Source: Pelagibacteraceae bacterium AG-345-F21 (GTDB lineage: Bacteria > Pseudomonadota > Alphaproteobacteria > Pelagibacterales > Pelagibacteraceae). From it: 64,000 nt of DNA. The notes under the pieces are model-generated. The model was not told the origin of the DNA. It was given only the letters and a program-made list of their open reading frames with translations, and did not search any database. Position 1 is the stretch's first letter. The number at the start of each line of letters is the position of its first letter. The stretch lies in assembly GCA_003281795.1 (NCBI GenBank), contig QCAW01000005.1:1-64000 (forward strand), read 5' to 3'. This document shows positions 22,677 to 32,309 of the stretch, piece after piece. The translations under genes and the position numbers were made by a program.

Positions 22677-23270
22677 ATGAGCTTTGAACTACCCAAATTA
22701 GATTATGCAAAAAACGCTTTAGCACCAATAATGTCTGAAGAAACATTAGACCTACATCATGGAAAGCATCACCAAAATTATATTACAAATCTGAATAACT
22801 TTGTTAAAGGTACTGATATGTCAAAAATGTCTTTAGAGGAAATAATTATAAAATCTTCTAAGGATAGGTCTAAAACAGGAATTTTTAACAACGCCAGCCA
22901 ACATTGGAATCATTTATTATTTTGGAAGTGTATGAAGCCAAGCGGAGGAGGGGCGATGCCCTCAAAGTTAAAAGACAGGATAGTAAATGACTTTGGAAGT
23001 GTAGATGAATTTAAAAAACAATTTATTCAAGCAGGCATTACTCAATTTGGATCTGGTTGGTGTTGGCTATCAATTGATAATGGAAAATTGGTTGTTAATA
23101 AAACTTCAAATGCAGAAAATACATTAATTTATAATATGAAACCAATATTAGGATGTGATCTTTGGGAGCATTCTTATTATGTTGATTATAAGAACAGAAG
23201 GCCAGAGTATTTAGAAAATTTTTTTGAAAAACTAATTAACTGGGATTTTGTTGAGTCAAATTTAGTTTAG
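22677..23270 (+). CDS. sodB: Superoxide dismutase (Fe/Mn family)
   Basis: FELPKLDYAKNALAPIMSEETLDLHHGKHHQNYITNLN; DLWEHSYYVDYKNRRPEYL. Confidence 0.95.
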   Translation: MSFELPKLDYAKNALAPIMSEETLDLHHGKHHQNYITNLNNFVKGTDMSKMSLEEIIIKSSKDRSKTGIFNNASQHWNHLLFWKCMKPSGGGAMPSKLKDRIVNDFGSVDEFKKQFIQAGITQFGSGWCWLSIDNGKLVVNKTSNAENTLIYNMKPILGCDLWEHSYYVDYKNRRPEYLENFFEKLINWDFVESNLV

Positions 23271-23356
23271 TTTTATTTACAAAAAAAGGGTTGTTTAGGG
23301 CCAATCAAAGGTATAGCCATTAACTCTTAGGCTTTATAAAATATAAAAAATTTGTA

Positions 23357-24703
23357 ATGGAAAACTTTTTATCTCTTAAATTAGAAGAAACTCTTTTTGA
23401 GTCTTTAGCTAAAATTAATTTTAAAACTCCAACACCTATTCAATCTAAAGCTATTCCTATTGCATTAGAAGGTAAAGATATTTTAGGAACTGCACAAACT
23501 GGAACTGGAAAAACAGGAGCTTTTGGCATTCCTTTAGTAAATTATCTACTCAAAACAAAAAAAGAAACTGCCTTAGTAATGACGCCAACTAGAGAGCTTG
23601 CAACACAAGTTATACAAACTATGAATAGCTTAATTGGTAGAGGAAATATTAGAACAGCTCTATTAATTGGTGGCGACTCAATTCAAAAACAATTAAAACA
23701 AATGCGAAGAAATCCAAGATTAGTCGTTGGTACACCTGGAAGAATAAATGATCATCTTAAGCGCAAAACATTAAGACTAAACAATACATCTTTTTTAGTT
23801 CTGGATGAATCAGATAGAATGTTAGATATGGGTTTTACGCCTCAAATTAATCAAGTGCTTCAAACAGTTCCTAAAAAACATCAAACTTTATTATTTTCAG
23901 CTACATTACCAGGCAACATTTTAAGGTTAGCTGAAAAATATTTAAATCAACCTGTTAGAATTTCAGTTGGCTCTACATCAACTCCAATTGAAAAAATTAA
24001 ACAAGAAGTACTTCGTGTAAATGACGGAGATAAATACAATCAATTAATTAAACAAATTTACATTAGGCAGGGCTCTATTTTAATCTTTGTTAAGACCAGA
24101 CGAAATGCTGAAAAAATGGTTAAAAGATTAAAGTACGATGATCATGATGCTGATGCAATTCACGGAAATTTAAGACAAAACAAAAGAGATAGAGTAATAA
24201 AAGCTTTTAGAAATAATCACTTTAGAATATTAGTGGGAACAGACGTAGCAAGCCGTGGTTTAGATATACCCACAATAAAACATGTTATCAATTTTGATTT
24301 ACCTCAGGTGCCTGAAGATTTTATTCATAGAATTGGAAGAACAGCTAGAGCAGGAGCTGAAGGTTCAGCATTAAGTTTTGTTGGTAATGAAGATAAATCT
24401 AAATGGAATGCTATCCAAAGATTAACTGACCCAAGTTTTAAAGCAGAACCAGGTAGCAATTCTAAGCGAAGAAGAAAAAGAAGAGGACGTTCTTTTGAAA
24501 GACGGGGCAGAAGAAGAGGCAGAAATAGTTTTGCAGATACAAAAAAAGATAATCAAGATAAACAACATGAAAATTGGAATGAAAGAAATGGTAAATCTTT
24601 TAGTTACAATAAAAAGTTTAGTGGAAAAAAAAAAGGTTTTAAAAAAAGGTTTTTTAATAAAAAGAAAAGATTTTCCGACAAAAGAAAAAAATTTAGAGAC
24701 TAA
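23357..24703 (+). CDS. DEAD-box RNA helicase (RhlE-like) with a strongly basic C-terminal tail
   Basis: AQTGTGKTGAFGIPL, PTREL, LDESDRMLDMGF, SAT, HRIGRTARAG motifs. Confidence 0.93.
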   Translation: MENFLSLKLEETLFESLAKINFKTPTPIQSKAIPIALEGKDILGTAQTGTGKTGAFGIPLVNYLLKTKKETALVMTPTRELATQVIQTMNSLIGRGNIRTALLIGGDSIQKQLKQMRRNPRLVVGTPGRINDHLKRKTLRLNNTSFLVLDESDRMLDMGFTPQINQVLQTVPKKHQTLLFSATLPGNILRLAEKYLNQPVRISVGSTSTPIEKIKQEVLRVNDGDKYNQLIKQIYIRQGSILIFVKTRRNAEKMVKRLKYDDHDADAIHGNLRQNKRDRVIKAFRNNHFRILVGTDVASRGLDIPTIKHVINFDLPQVPEDFIHRIGRTARAGAEGSALSFVGNEDKSKWNAIQRLTDPSFKAEPGSNSKRRRKRRGRSFERRGRRRGRNSFADTKKDNQDKQHENWNERNGKSFSYNKKFSGKKKGFKKRFFNKKKRFSDKRKKFRD

Positions 24704-24755
24704 TCTTTATTAATAAGTTACAATCTTTTTAACCGCATTAATGCTAAGGATAATT

Positions 24756-24872
24756 ATGGAATTTTTTCATAAGCACAAAAAGATAATATTAATTGTATTA
24801 ATAGTTTTATTTATAGAACTAAGCGGATATGGAATTTTAGCTTCATTATCAAGACTATTAAGCGCTTTATAA
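24756..24872 (+). CDS. Putative 38-aa single-TM membrane microprotein (not in the ORF track)
   Basis: ATG...TAA read directly: MEFFHKHKKIILIVLIVLFIELSGYGILASLSRLLSAL; AAGGA upstream of ATG; fills most of an otherwise empty 212-nt gap. Confidence 0.5.
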   Translation: MEFFHKHKKIILIVLIVLFIELSGYGILASLSRLLSAL

Positions 24873-24915
24873 TTTACTAGTTGACTATGAAGGTTTAATC
24901 TAATTAAATAATAGG

Positions 24916-25344
24916 ATGCCTGGTAAATTAGTTAGCAGGATGTCAGAACGAAAATGTTTTACTTTAAGTGAAACTGATACAATAAAATCTGCTAGCCAAA
25001 ATTTCGATGAAAAAAAAGTTGGCTGTATGCCAGTTCTAGATAAAAATAAAAACGTCATAGGAATTTTATCGGAGCGAGACTTATCAAAATCTATTTATGC
25101 TGAAAAATTTAATTTAACTATGCCTATAACCCATTTAATGACAAAAAATTTAGTAACTTGTGATCTTAATACGTCTGTAACCGAGTTAATGAATGAAATG
25201 ACCGAAAAAAAAATAAGACATATCTTAATTATGGATAATAATAAACTTCTTGGAATAGTTTCAATAGGAGATGTAGTAAATCATTTAATAAATAAAATTA
25301 AAGAAGAAAATAAAAATTTAAAAGATTATATTAATAGTTATTAA
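24916..25344 (+). CDS. Tandem CBS-domain protein
   Basis: Two CBS repeats: VGCMPVLDKNKNVIGILSERDL and IRHILIMDNNKLLGIVSIGDVV. Confidence 0.88.
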   Translation: MPGKLVSRMSERKCFTLSETDTIKSASQNFDEKKVGCMPVLDKNKNVIGILSERDLSKSIYAEKFNLTMPITHLMTKNLVTCDLNTSVTELMNEMTEKKIRHILIMDNNKLLGIVSIGDVVNHLINKIKEENKNLKDYINSY

Positions 25345-25788
25345 TTAGTGACAAGACTCATTGAATTTTTTTAATCTCCAATAATTATAAGGCCAAGGAG
25401 TTAAAAAACCAGCTGTAAGCATAAATGGTATTACCCACCAAGTTAATCTAGCATCGCCTACCAAAAGATAATCCACTAAGTTCATTGCAATTTCCATACT
25501 TATCATTGAGATGAAACTCATTCCTAAAGCTGTTTTTAAAGCTTCTGAAAATTTAAATTTTTGTTTTATTAAAATAATTGTTTCAAGAATAACGCTTGTA
25601 ATTAATCCATTCATAATTGCTAAAATCATTATTGTTAGAACAGCAAATGGTATTTGAGTTAATTGAAAAAATAAAATTGTTCCAAAGTCTCCTATTGAAC
25701 AGCCCAATAAACACCATAGAGTATTTTTAGCGCTTAGATTCCAAGTGTGATTACATGACCAATTAAAATTTTCATTAGTAGTTTTCAC
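25345..25788 (-). CDS. Small multi-pass membrane protein, probably DUF4396 family
   Basis: 147 aa hydrophobic; SCNHTWNLSAKNTLWCLLGCSIGDFGTILFF; family assignment from memory. Confidence 0.6.
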   Translation of the reverse strand: MKTTNENFNWSCNHTWNLSAKNTLWCLLGCSIGDFGTILFFQLTQIPFAVLTIMILAIMNGLITSVILETIILIKQKFKFSEALKTALGMSFISMISMEIAMNLVDYLLVGDARLTWWVIPFMLTAGFLTPWPYNYWRLKKFNESCH

Positions 25789-26660
25789 GATATTATTTCC
25801 ACATTTTTATCATTAATTTTTAGTTTTTTATCTTTAAAGACAGAAAAGTCTGGATCAAATAATTTTATAAGAGCAAAAGGATATGGTTTATCAATTAAAA
25901 TTCTTCCAATAACACTATCATTATATTTAATTTCGTCACCAATTTTCACATTATTTTCTGTTTTGATAGACATTAATTGTCTTCTAATTTTATTTTTTAG
26001 TTTCATCCTGGCAGTATTCTCTTGGCCAACATAACAACCTTTTTTAAAATCAATTGCATTCAATTTTTCGAAATTTATTTCAAGTCCGAACAATTGTTCT
26101 TTCAAATTACTTAAACCCTCAACTGGAATTCCTTTAAGGTAAGCTTTTTCAATATAGGAGTTATTTTTTACGATCTTTAAATTAAGTTTTTTTATTGTTA
26201 AATAAAGTTTTTCTAATGGAGATATTATTCTTGCTCCAAGATCATTATCCCTAGGATCAACAAAAATTGGGGTTTCTCTATATTCAAGAGTCGTTTCTTC
26301 TTTACCCAACTCATTTTGAATTATTTTAAAATTGTCGAAATTCATTACTCCAACAACATAATTAGAAGACAAATCTTTTATTTCCACTTTTGATCTAATT
26401 TTGTATTTAGATAAATTAAGAACAAGTTCTTTTACAGAATTTCCGTCACAATCTAGCAAATAGCCTTTAGTATCTCTAATTACAAAAAAATCAAAGAGAT
26501 ACTTGCCTTGAGGACTCAATAATGCAGAAAAAATCGAATTAATTTTTGATACTTTATTTATATCGTTTGTAATTATATTTTGAAGATATTCTTTAGCATC
26601 ATCTCCAGTAATAGATATTAATCCTCTATTTTCTAAAATAATAATCTGATCTTTTTCCAT
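25785..26660 (-). CDS. ygfZ: YgfZ/GcvT folate-binding family protein
   Basis: GDDAKEYLQNIITNDI...FKKGCYVGQENTARMK (K-G-C-Y-x-G-Q-E motif). Confidence 0.9.
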   Translation of the reverse strand: MEKDQIIILENRGLISITGDDAKEYLQNIITNDINKVSKINSIFSALLSPQGKYLFDFFVIRDTKGYLLDCDGNSVKELVLNLSKYKIRSKVEIKDLSSNYVVGVMNFDNFKIIQNELGKEETTLEYRETPIFVDPRDNDLGARIISPLEKLYLTIKKLNLKIVKNNSYIEKAYLKGIPVEGLSNLKEQLFGLEINFEKLNAIDFKKGCYVGQENTARMKLKNKIRRQLMSIKTENNVKIGDEIKYNDSVIGRILIDKPYPFALIKLFDPDFSVFKDKKLKINDKNVEIIS

Positions 26661-26696
26661 ATTAATAGATTATATAGTATAATAATTTTTTAAAAT

Positions 26697-28010
26697 ATGT
26701 CTGATAATTATAGTCTCATCATAAAAAATGGTTCTTGTTATATAGATGGCAAGTTAACTAAAGCAGATCTCGGTTTATCTGGAAAAAAAATTAAAAAAAT
26801 TGGTAAAATTGAGCTGAATAGCTCTAAAGTTTTTGATGCAACGAATAAATTAATTCTTCCAGGAATAATTGATACTCAAGTTCATTTTCGTGAACCAGGA
26901 TCAACTGATGCAGAGGATTTAGAAAGTGGAAGCAGAGCAGCTGTATTAGGAGGCGTTACTTCCTTATTTGAAATGCCAAATACAAACCCTCCAACTTCTA
27001 ATTTAATTGAGTTTGAAAAAAAACTGCAATTAGCAAAAGATAGAATGCATAGTAATTATGCTTTTTATTTTGGGGCAACACCAGAAAATACAGATCAATT
27101 ATCTCACCTTAAAGATTTAAAAGGATGTTGTGGTATTAAGCTTTTCGCAGGATCATCAACAGGAAATTTATTAGTTGATAAGGAAACAGATATTGAAAAA
27201 GTAATTTCAAAAGCTGATAGAATAGTTTCAATTCACTCAGAAGATGAAGAAATATTAAATTTAAGAAAAAAATTTATTAAAAAAGGTGATGTTCATTCAC
27301 ACCCTGAATGGAGGAACACCGAGACAGCAATGTCTTCAACTCGTAGAGTTGTTAAAATTGCCGAAAGATATAATAAAAAAATTCATGTGTTACACGTAAC
27401 AACGAAAGAAGAGGTAGATTTTCTTGCAATGCATAAAAATAATGTAACCTTCGAAACAACTCCTCAGCATTTAACTTTATATGCTCCAGATTGTTATGAT
27501 AAATTAGGAACATACGCTCAAATGAATCCTCCTCTAAGAACAAAAGAACACTACGATCGACTATGGACAGCCATAAAGAATAATATTGTAGACGTTCTAG
27601 GATCTGATCATGCGCCGCACACTAAAGAAAACAAACAAAAAGAATATCCTAACTCTCCATCAGGAATGCCGGGAGTTCAGACAATATTTCCAATCATGCT
27701 AGACCACGTAAATAACAACAGGCTTACATTACAACAATTAATAAAGTTAATGTGTGAAAATCCTTGTAGAATATTTGGAATTAAAGATAAGGGTTTTATT
27801 AGAGAAAATTTCGATGCAGACTTAACTATTGTAGACATGAATAAAGAGCAAATTATAAAAGATGATATGATTGCTAGTAAGTGTGGATGGACTCCATTTA
27901 ATAATTACAAAGTAAAAGGATTTCCTATAGCAACTTTAATTAATGGTAATTTAGTAATGTCAGAGGGAAAAATAGTTTCACCGGCTCAAGGTCAACCTCT
28001 AGCTTTTTAA
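26697..28010 (+). CDS. pyrC: Dihydroorotase
   Basis: LPGIIDTQVHFREPGSTDAEDLESGSRAAVLGGVTSLFEMPNTNP; GSDHAPHT. Confidence 0.88.
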   Translation: MSDNYSLIIKNGSCYIDGKLTKADLGLSGKKIKKIGKIELNSSKVFDATNKLILPGIIDTQVHFREPGSTDAEDLESGSRAAVLGGVTSLFEMPNTNPPTSNLIEFEKKLQLAKDRMHSNYAFYFGATPENTDQLSHLKDLKGCCGIKLFAGSSTGNLLVDKETDIEKVISKADRIVSIHSEDEEILNLRKKFIKKGDVHSHPEWRNTETAMSSTRRVVKIAERYNKKIHVLHVTTKEEVDFLAMHKNNVTFETTPQHLTLYAPDCYDKLGTYAQMNPPLRTKEHYDRLWTAIKNNIVDVLGSDHAPHTKENKQKEYPNSPSGMPGVQTIFPIMLDHVNNNRLTLQQLIKLMCENPCRIFGIKDKGFIRENFDADLTIVDMNKEQIIKDDMIASKCGWTPFNNYKVKGFPIATLINGNLVMSEGKIVSPAQGQPLAF

Positions 28011-29897
28011 AATATTATTATCCTTAAGGTCTTGTTTTATTTCATCTAAAATAACAGGATCATCAATAGTAGCGGGCATCTTATAAGGTTCATTATCAGC
28101 AATTTTTCTAACAGTTCCTCTTAATATTTTTCCAGACCTTGTTTTAGGAAGTCGTTTAACAATAATTGCAATTTTAAAAGCTGCAACTGGTCCAACTTTA
28201 TCTCTTACCATCTTTACACACTCTGAGATTATTTCTTTCTTGTCTTTTGTTACACCGGCTTTAAGAGCAAGCAGTCCGATTGGTAACTGCCCTTTTAACT
28301 TATCAGCTATTCCAAGCACTGCGCACTCAGCAACATCTTTGTGCTCTGCTAAAACCTCTTCTATAGCACCTGTAGAAAGTCTATGACCTGCAACGTTTAT
28401 TATGTCATCAGTTCTCGACATGATCCAAACATATCCATCCTCGTCAATGTGGCCCGCATCGTAAGTTAAATAATATCCTGGGTAAGTTGACATATAATTT
28501 TCCTTGTATCTTTTGTCAGCACCCCAAAGAGTTGGAAAAGTTCCAGGTGGCAGAGGAAGTTTTACGACTATGTCACCCATTTTTCCTGGACCAACTTCTT
28601 TACCATTAGAATTCAGGACTTTTAAATCATAACCTGGAACTGGTTTGAACGCTGAACCATATTTTACAGGAAAAGACTCTATGCCTGTGCAATCAGATGT
28701 AATTGCCCAACTCGTTTCAGTTTGCCACCAATGATCAATAACTGGAGCACCTGAGAGTTTTTCAAACCATTTAATCGTATCGGGATCTGCTCTTTCTCCC
28801 GCGAGAAAAAGCTTTTCAAATTTGCTTAAATCATATTTTTTAAAATAATCCCCATTTGGATCCTCTTTTTTAATAGCTCTGATAGCTGTTGGCGCAGTAA
28901 ATAGAGATTTAACTTTATGTTCTGAAATAACTCTCCAAAAAACTCCAGCGTCAGGAGTACCTACTGGTTTTCCTTCAAACAAAACGGTTGTACACCCATA
29001 AAATAACGGAGCATAAACAATATAAGAATGGCCTACGATCCACCCAATATCACTTGCAGACCACCAAACATCATCTTGATCGATGTTATAAATATTTTTC
29101 ATTGTCCATTTTAACGCAACTATATGACCTCCGATATCTCTTACTATTCCTTTAGGCAAACCAGTAGTGCCAGAAGTATAAAGAATGTAAGCGTAGTCAT
29201 TAGCGTTCATTTTTTCACACTCTACAGACCGCACATCTTTGAGAGCATCATCCCAAGTAATATCTTTAGTGGGATTTAATTCTGCTTTATCTTTTTCTCT
29301 TTGAAAAATAATACATTTGTTTGGTTTGTGTGTTGCAAGTTCAAGCGCTCTATTAACCAGAGGCTTATAATACACCGTGCGTCCAGGTTCATAACCGCAA
29401 GAAGCGGAAACAATTAATTTTGCCTTTGAGTCATCAATTCTACTTGCAAGTTCATTAGCTGCAAAACCTCCAAACACAACAGAGTGTACTGCACCAATTC
29501 TTCCACAGGCTAACATTGCAATAACTGCCTCAGGAATCATTGGCATATAAATTATTACTCTATCGCCTTTATTAACTCCTTGTTTTTTTAAAGCTCCAGC
29601 GAATAAAGCTACTTTTTCCTTTAATTCGTTATAAGAAATTTTTTTTTGAATACCTGTTATAGGGCTATCATAAATTATTGCTAGTTTCTCTCCTCTTCCC
29701 TGATCAATGTGATGATCCAAAGCATTGTAACAAGTGTTAGTAACACCATCTTCGAACCATTTATAAAATGGAGGATTTTCAGAATTGAGTATTTTTGTCG
29801 GTTTTTTGTACCAAAAAATATCTTCTGATATATTTTTCCAAAATTCTTCTCTATTTTTTATGGAATTTTCGTAGATTTCTTTATATTTGCGACTCAA
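27999..29897 (-). CDS. prpE: Propionyl-CoA synthetase (acyl-CoA synthetase family)
   Basis: YNALDHHIDQGRGEKLAIIYDSP; YTSGTTGLPKGIVRD; KTRSGKILRGTVRKI. Confidence 0.85.
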   Translation of the reverse strand: MSRKYKEIYENSIKNREEFWKNISEDIFWYKKPTKILNSENPPFYKWFEDGVTNTCYNALDHHIDQGRGEKLAIIYDSPITGIQKKISYNELKEKVALFAGALKKQGVNKGDRVIIYMPMIPEAVIAMLACGRIGAVHSVVFGGFAANELASRIDDSKAKLIVSASCGYEPGRTVYYKPLVNRALELATHKPNKCIIFQREKDKAELNPTKDITWDDALKDVRSVECEKMNANDYAYILYTSGTTGLPKGIVRDIGGHIVALKWTMKNIYNIDQDDVWWSASDIGWIVGHSYIVYAPLFYGCTTVLFEGKPVGTPDAGVFWRVISEHKVKSLFTAPTAIRAIKKEDPNGDYFKKYDLSKFEKLFLAGERADPDTIKWFEKLSGAPVIDHWWQTETSWAITSDCTGIESFPVKYGSAFKPVPGYDLKVLNSNGKEVGPGKMGDIVVKLPLPPGTFPTLWGADKRYKENYMSTYPGYYLTYDAGHIDEDGYVWIMSRTDDIINVAGHRLSTGAIEEVLAEHKDVAECAVLGIADKLKGQLPIGLLALKAGVTKDKKEIISECVKMVRDKVGPVAAFKIAIIVKRLPKTRSGKILRGTVRKIADNEPYKMPATIDDPVILDEIKQDLKDNNILKS

Positions 29898-30072
29898 TTT
29901 GTTCCCTCTGAAAAGTTAATTTATTCGCAGTATTTCATAAATATCCCCAAAAAAAAACAAAAAATCCAATAAAAACAGGCTTTTTTAGGCAAAAAAACGC
30001 TTCACTGTAACTTCAATTTTTATTAAGGTTCGCCCAACATATTCGTAAATGAAGAGTAAATCATTTTTCGAG

Positions 30073-30090
30073 TAGTTTAATATTAAACTA
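30073..30090. promoter_or_regulatory. Perfect 18-bp palindrome TAGTTTAATATTAAACTA upstream of proteorhodopsin
   Basis: TAGTTTAAT is the exact reverse complement of ATTAAACTA; ends 32 nt before the PR ATG. Confidence 0.4.
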
Positions 30091-30122
30091 ATAAAGAAAA
30101 CTAACTAACGAGGGAGGTTTTC

Positions 30123-30893
30123 ATGAGAAAATTAAGTCTATTTGCTTTAGCAACAGTTGCCTTTTTGGGTATTACTGGTTCAGCTAACGCAGCGACGCCT
30201 ATGCTTGAGACAGGAGATTTCGTAGGAATATCTTTCTGGCTTGTGTCAATGGGTATGATTGCAACTACAGTATTCTTCTTTGCTGAAAGAAATACAGTAG
30301 CAGCATCATGGAGAACATCAATTTCAGTAGCTGGACTAGTTACTGGTGTTGCGTTCATACACTATATGTACATGAGAGAAGTTTGGGTGACTACGGGTGA
30401 TACACCAACAGTATATAGATATATTGACTGGTTAATCACTGTGCCACTTCAAATGGTAGAATTCTATCTAATCTTGGCAGCTGTAAGAAAAGTGCCAAGC
30501 TCTATATTCTGGAAACTATTAATTGGTTCATTAGTAATGTTAATCGGTGGATACTTAGGTGAAGCTGGCTACATTCAACCATTTGTAGGTTTCGTAATCG
30601 GAATGGCTGGATGGATCTACATCTTGTTTGAAATATTCTCAGGTGAAGCAGGAACATTAGCTGCTAAAACTGGAAACAGAGCAATGACTACTGCTTTCAG
30701 TGCTATGAGAATAATCGTAACTATTGGTTGGGCTATATATCCTTTAGGATATGTGTTTGGTTACTTAACTGGTGGCGTAGATGCTAATGCATTGAACATA
30801 ATTTACAATTTAGCTGACTTTGTTAACAAGATCGCTTTTGGTCTAGTTATCTGGGCAGCAGCAATGCAAAATACAAGATTATCTTCTAGATAA
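30123..30893 (+). CDS. Proteorhodopsin (proton-pump type, Gln at the spectral-tuning position)
   Basis: Seven-TM; YRYIDWLITVPLQMVEFYLIL (D102/Q110/E113, matching D97/105/E108 of the reference PR); retinal Lys in FVNKIAFGLVIWAA (K236); signal peptide. Confidence 0.97.
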   Translation: MRKLSLFALATVAFLGITGSANAATPMLETGDFVGISFWLVSMGMIATTVFFFAERNTVAASWRTSISVAGLVTGVAFIHYMYMREVWVTTGDTPTVYRYIDWLITVPLQMVEFYLILAAVRKVPSSIFWKLLIGSLVMLIGGYLGEAGYIQPFVGFVIGMAGWIYILFEIFSGEAGTLAAKTGNRAMTTAFSAMRIIVTIGWAIYPLGYVFGYLTGGVDANALNIIYNLADFVNKIAFGLVIWAAAMQNTRLSSR

Positions 30894-30910
30894 TAGATTA
30901 TAAACTTAAA

Positions 30911-30948
30911 AAAAAGGGCGAGTATGTTTTTGCATACTTGCCCTTTTT
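30911..30948 (+). terminator. Intrinsic terminator after proteorhodopsin
   Basis: 16-bp stem AAAAAGGGCGAGTATG / CATACTTGCCCTTTTT (one G-U), 6-nt loop, T-rich 3' side. Confidence 0.9.
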
Positions 30949-30972
30949 CTTTATATACTTATATATATTAGA

Positions 30973-31293
30973 ATGGCAAAAATCACATACATAGATCAAC
31001 AAGGAAATTCCAAAACCATAGAAGTTCAGAATGGACTTTCAGTCATGGAAGGTGCTATTCAGAACGATATTCCTGGAATAGACGCTGATTGTGGAGGCTC
31101 GATGGCATGTGCTACTTGCCATGTTTATGTCGAAGAAAAATGGTTAGATAAACTTCCTAAAGCAGAAGACGGAGAAATTGATATGATTGATATGGCATTT
31201 GAACCAAAAAAGAATAGCCGACTTAGTTGCCAAATTATAGTCAGTGAAGAACTTGACGGACTTCTGGTAACTACACCTGAGAAGCAATCTTAA
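30973..31293 (+). CDS. 2Fe-2S ferredoxin (adrenodoxin type)
   Basis: [17 protein letters not shown]...LSCQI cluster ligands. Confidence 0.93.
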   Translation: MAKITYIDQQGNSKTIEVQNGLSVMEGAIQNDIPGIDADCGGSMACATCHVYVEEKWLDKLPKAEDGEIDMIDMAFEPKKNSRLSCQIIVSEELDGLLVTTPEKQS

Positions 31294-32309
31294 TGATAAA
31301 AACAGATGTTATAATTATAGGTGCAGGTCCAGTTGGTTTATTTGCAGTACATCAACTTGGCATTAAAGGATTAAAAGCAGTAGTAGTAGATAACCTCGAT
31401 AAAGTTGGGGGACAATGTATTGAATTGTATCCAGACAAGCCAATTTATGACATTCCAGCGGTTCCAGAGTGTACCGGCGAAGAATTAACAAAAAAATTAA
31501 TGGAGCAAATCAAACCCTTTAAAACTGAATTTTTTTTGAATGAGAGAGTAGATGAAGTTAAACAAGACAAAGATAATTGGTTTGTAAAAACAAGTAATAA
31601 TAAAAATTTTATAGCTCCCAACATAATGATTGCTGGTGGTGTTGGATCTTTTGAGCCTAGAAAATTATCTCTTAAAGAGGCAGAAAAATATGAGGGAAAG
31701 TCTCTTTTTTATTCTGTAAAAAATAAAGAGAAATTTAAAAATAAGAATATAACAATATTTGGCGGCGGTGACTCCGCTTTAGATTGGGCTTTAGAGCTTT
31801 CAAAATTTTCAAAAATCAATTTAGTACACAGACGCGATGAGTTTAGAGGTGCTCCACACACACTTTCTGAAATTAAAAAAAAAGAAAAAGAGGGTAAAAT
31901 AGCAATTAAAACCCCCTGTCAACTTGAGTCAATCGAAGGCGATGAAAATATAAAATCTGTTTCAATAAAATTCGATGATGGGAAAAAAGAAAAAATAACT
32001 ACAGATATTATATTAAGTTTCTTCGGATTAATAATGAAACTAGGGCCTATAGCAGAGTGGGGTTTAAACATGGATAAAAAAACTATTGAAGTGGATTCAG
32101 AAAAATTTGAAACAAACAAAAAAGGAATATTTGCCGTTGGGGATATTTGCACTTATCCAGGAAAGTTAAAACTAATTTTGTCAGGTTTCCACGAGGTTGC
32201 TTTAGCATCAGTTGAGTGTTTCAAAAGAGCTAGACCTAATGAAAAATACAGATTTGAATTTACAACTGCATCAAAAACAATACAAAAAAGATTAGGAAAA
32301 AATGATTGA
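31293..32309 (+). CDS. Ferredoxin-NADP reductase, thioredoxin-reductase-like
   Basis: DVIIIGAGPVGLFAVHQLGIKGLKAVVVDNLDKVGGQCIELYPDKPIYDIPA; no CxxC of true TrxB. Confidence 0.9.
   Translation: MIKTDVIIIGAGPVGLFAVHQLGIKGLKAVVVDNLDKVGGQCIELYPDKPIYDIPAVPECTGEELTKKLMEQIKPFKTEFFLNERVDEVKQDKDNWFVKTSNNKNFIAPNIMIAGGVGSFEPRKLSLKEAEKYEGKSLFYSVKNKEKFKNKNITIFGGGDSALDWALELSKFSKINLVHRRDEFRGAPHTLSEIKKKEKEGKIAIKTPCQLESIEGDENIKSVSIKFDDGKKEKITTDIILSFFGLIMKLGPIAEWGLNMDKKTIEVDSEKFETNKKGIFAVGDICTYPGKLKLILSGFHEVALASVECFKRARPNEKYRFEFTTASKTIQKRLGKND

Noticed and set aside
24495-24713. 72-aa ORF in a second frame at the rhlE 3' end
   Set aside because: Out-of-frame reading of the Lys/Arg-rich tail; no independent start signal.
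30101-30358. 85-aa antisense ORF opposite proteorhodopsin
   Set aside because: Mirror of the conserved PR coding frame; no homology or start context. Same reasoning rejects the other antisense ORFs inside dxs, ppdK, aldehyde dehydrogenase, icd, guaB, MMPL, dnaB and fabDG.
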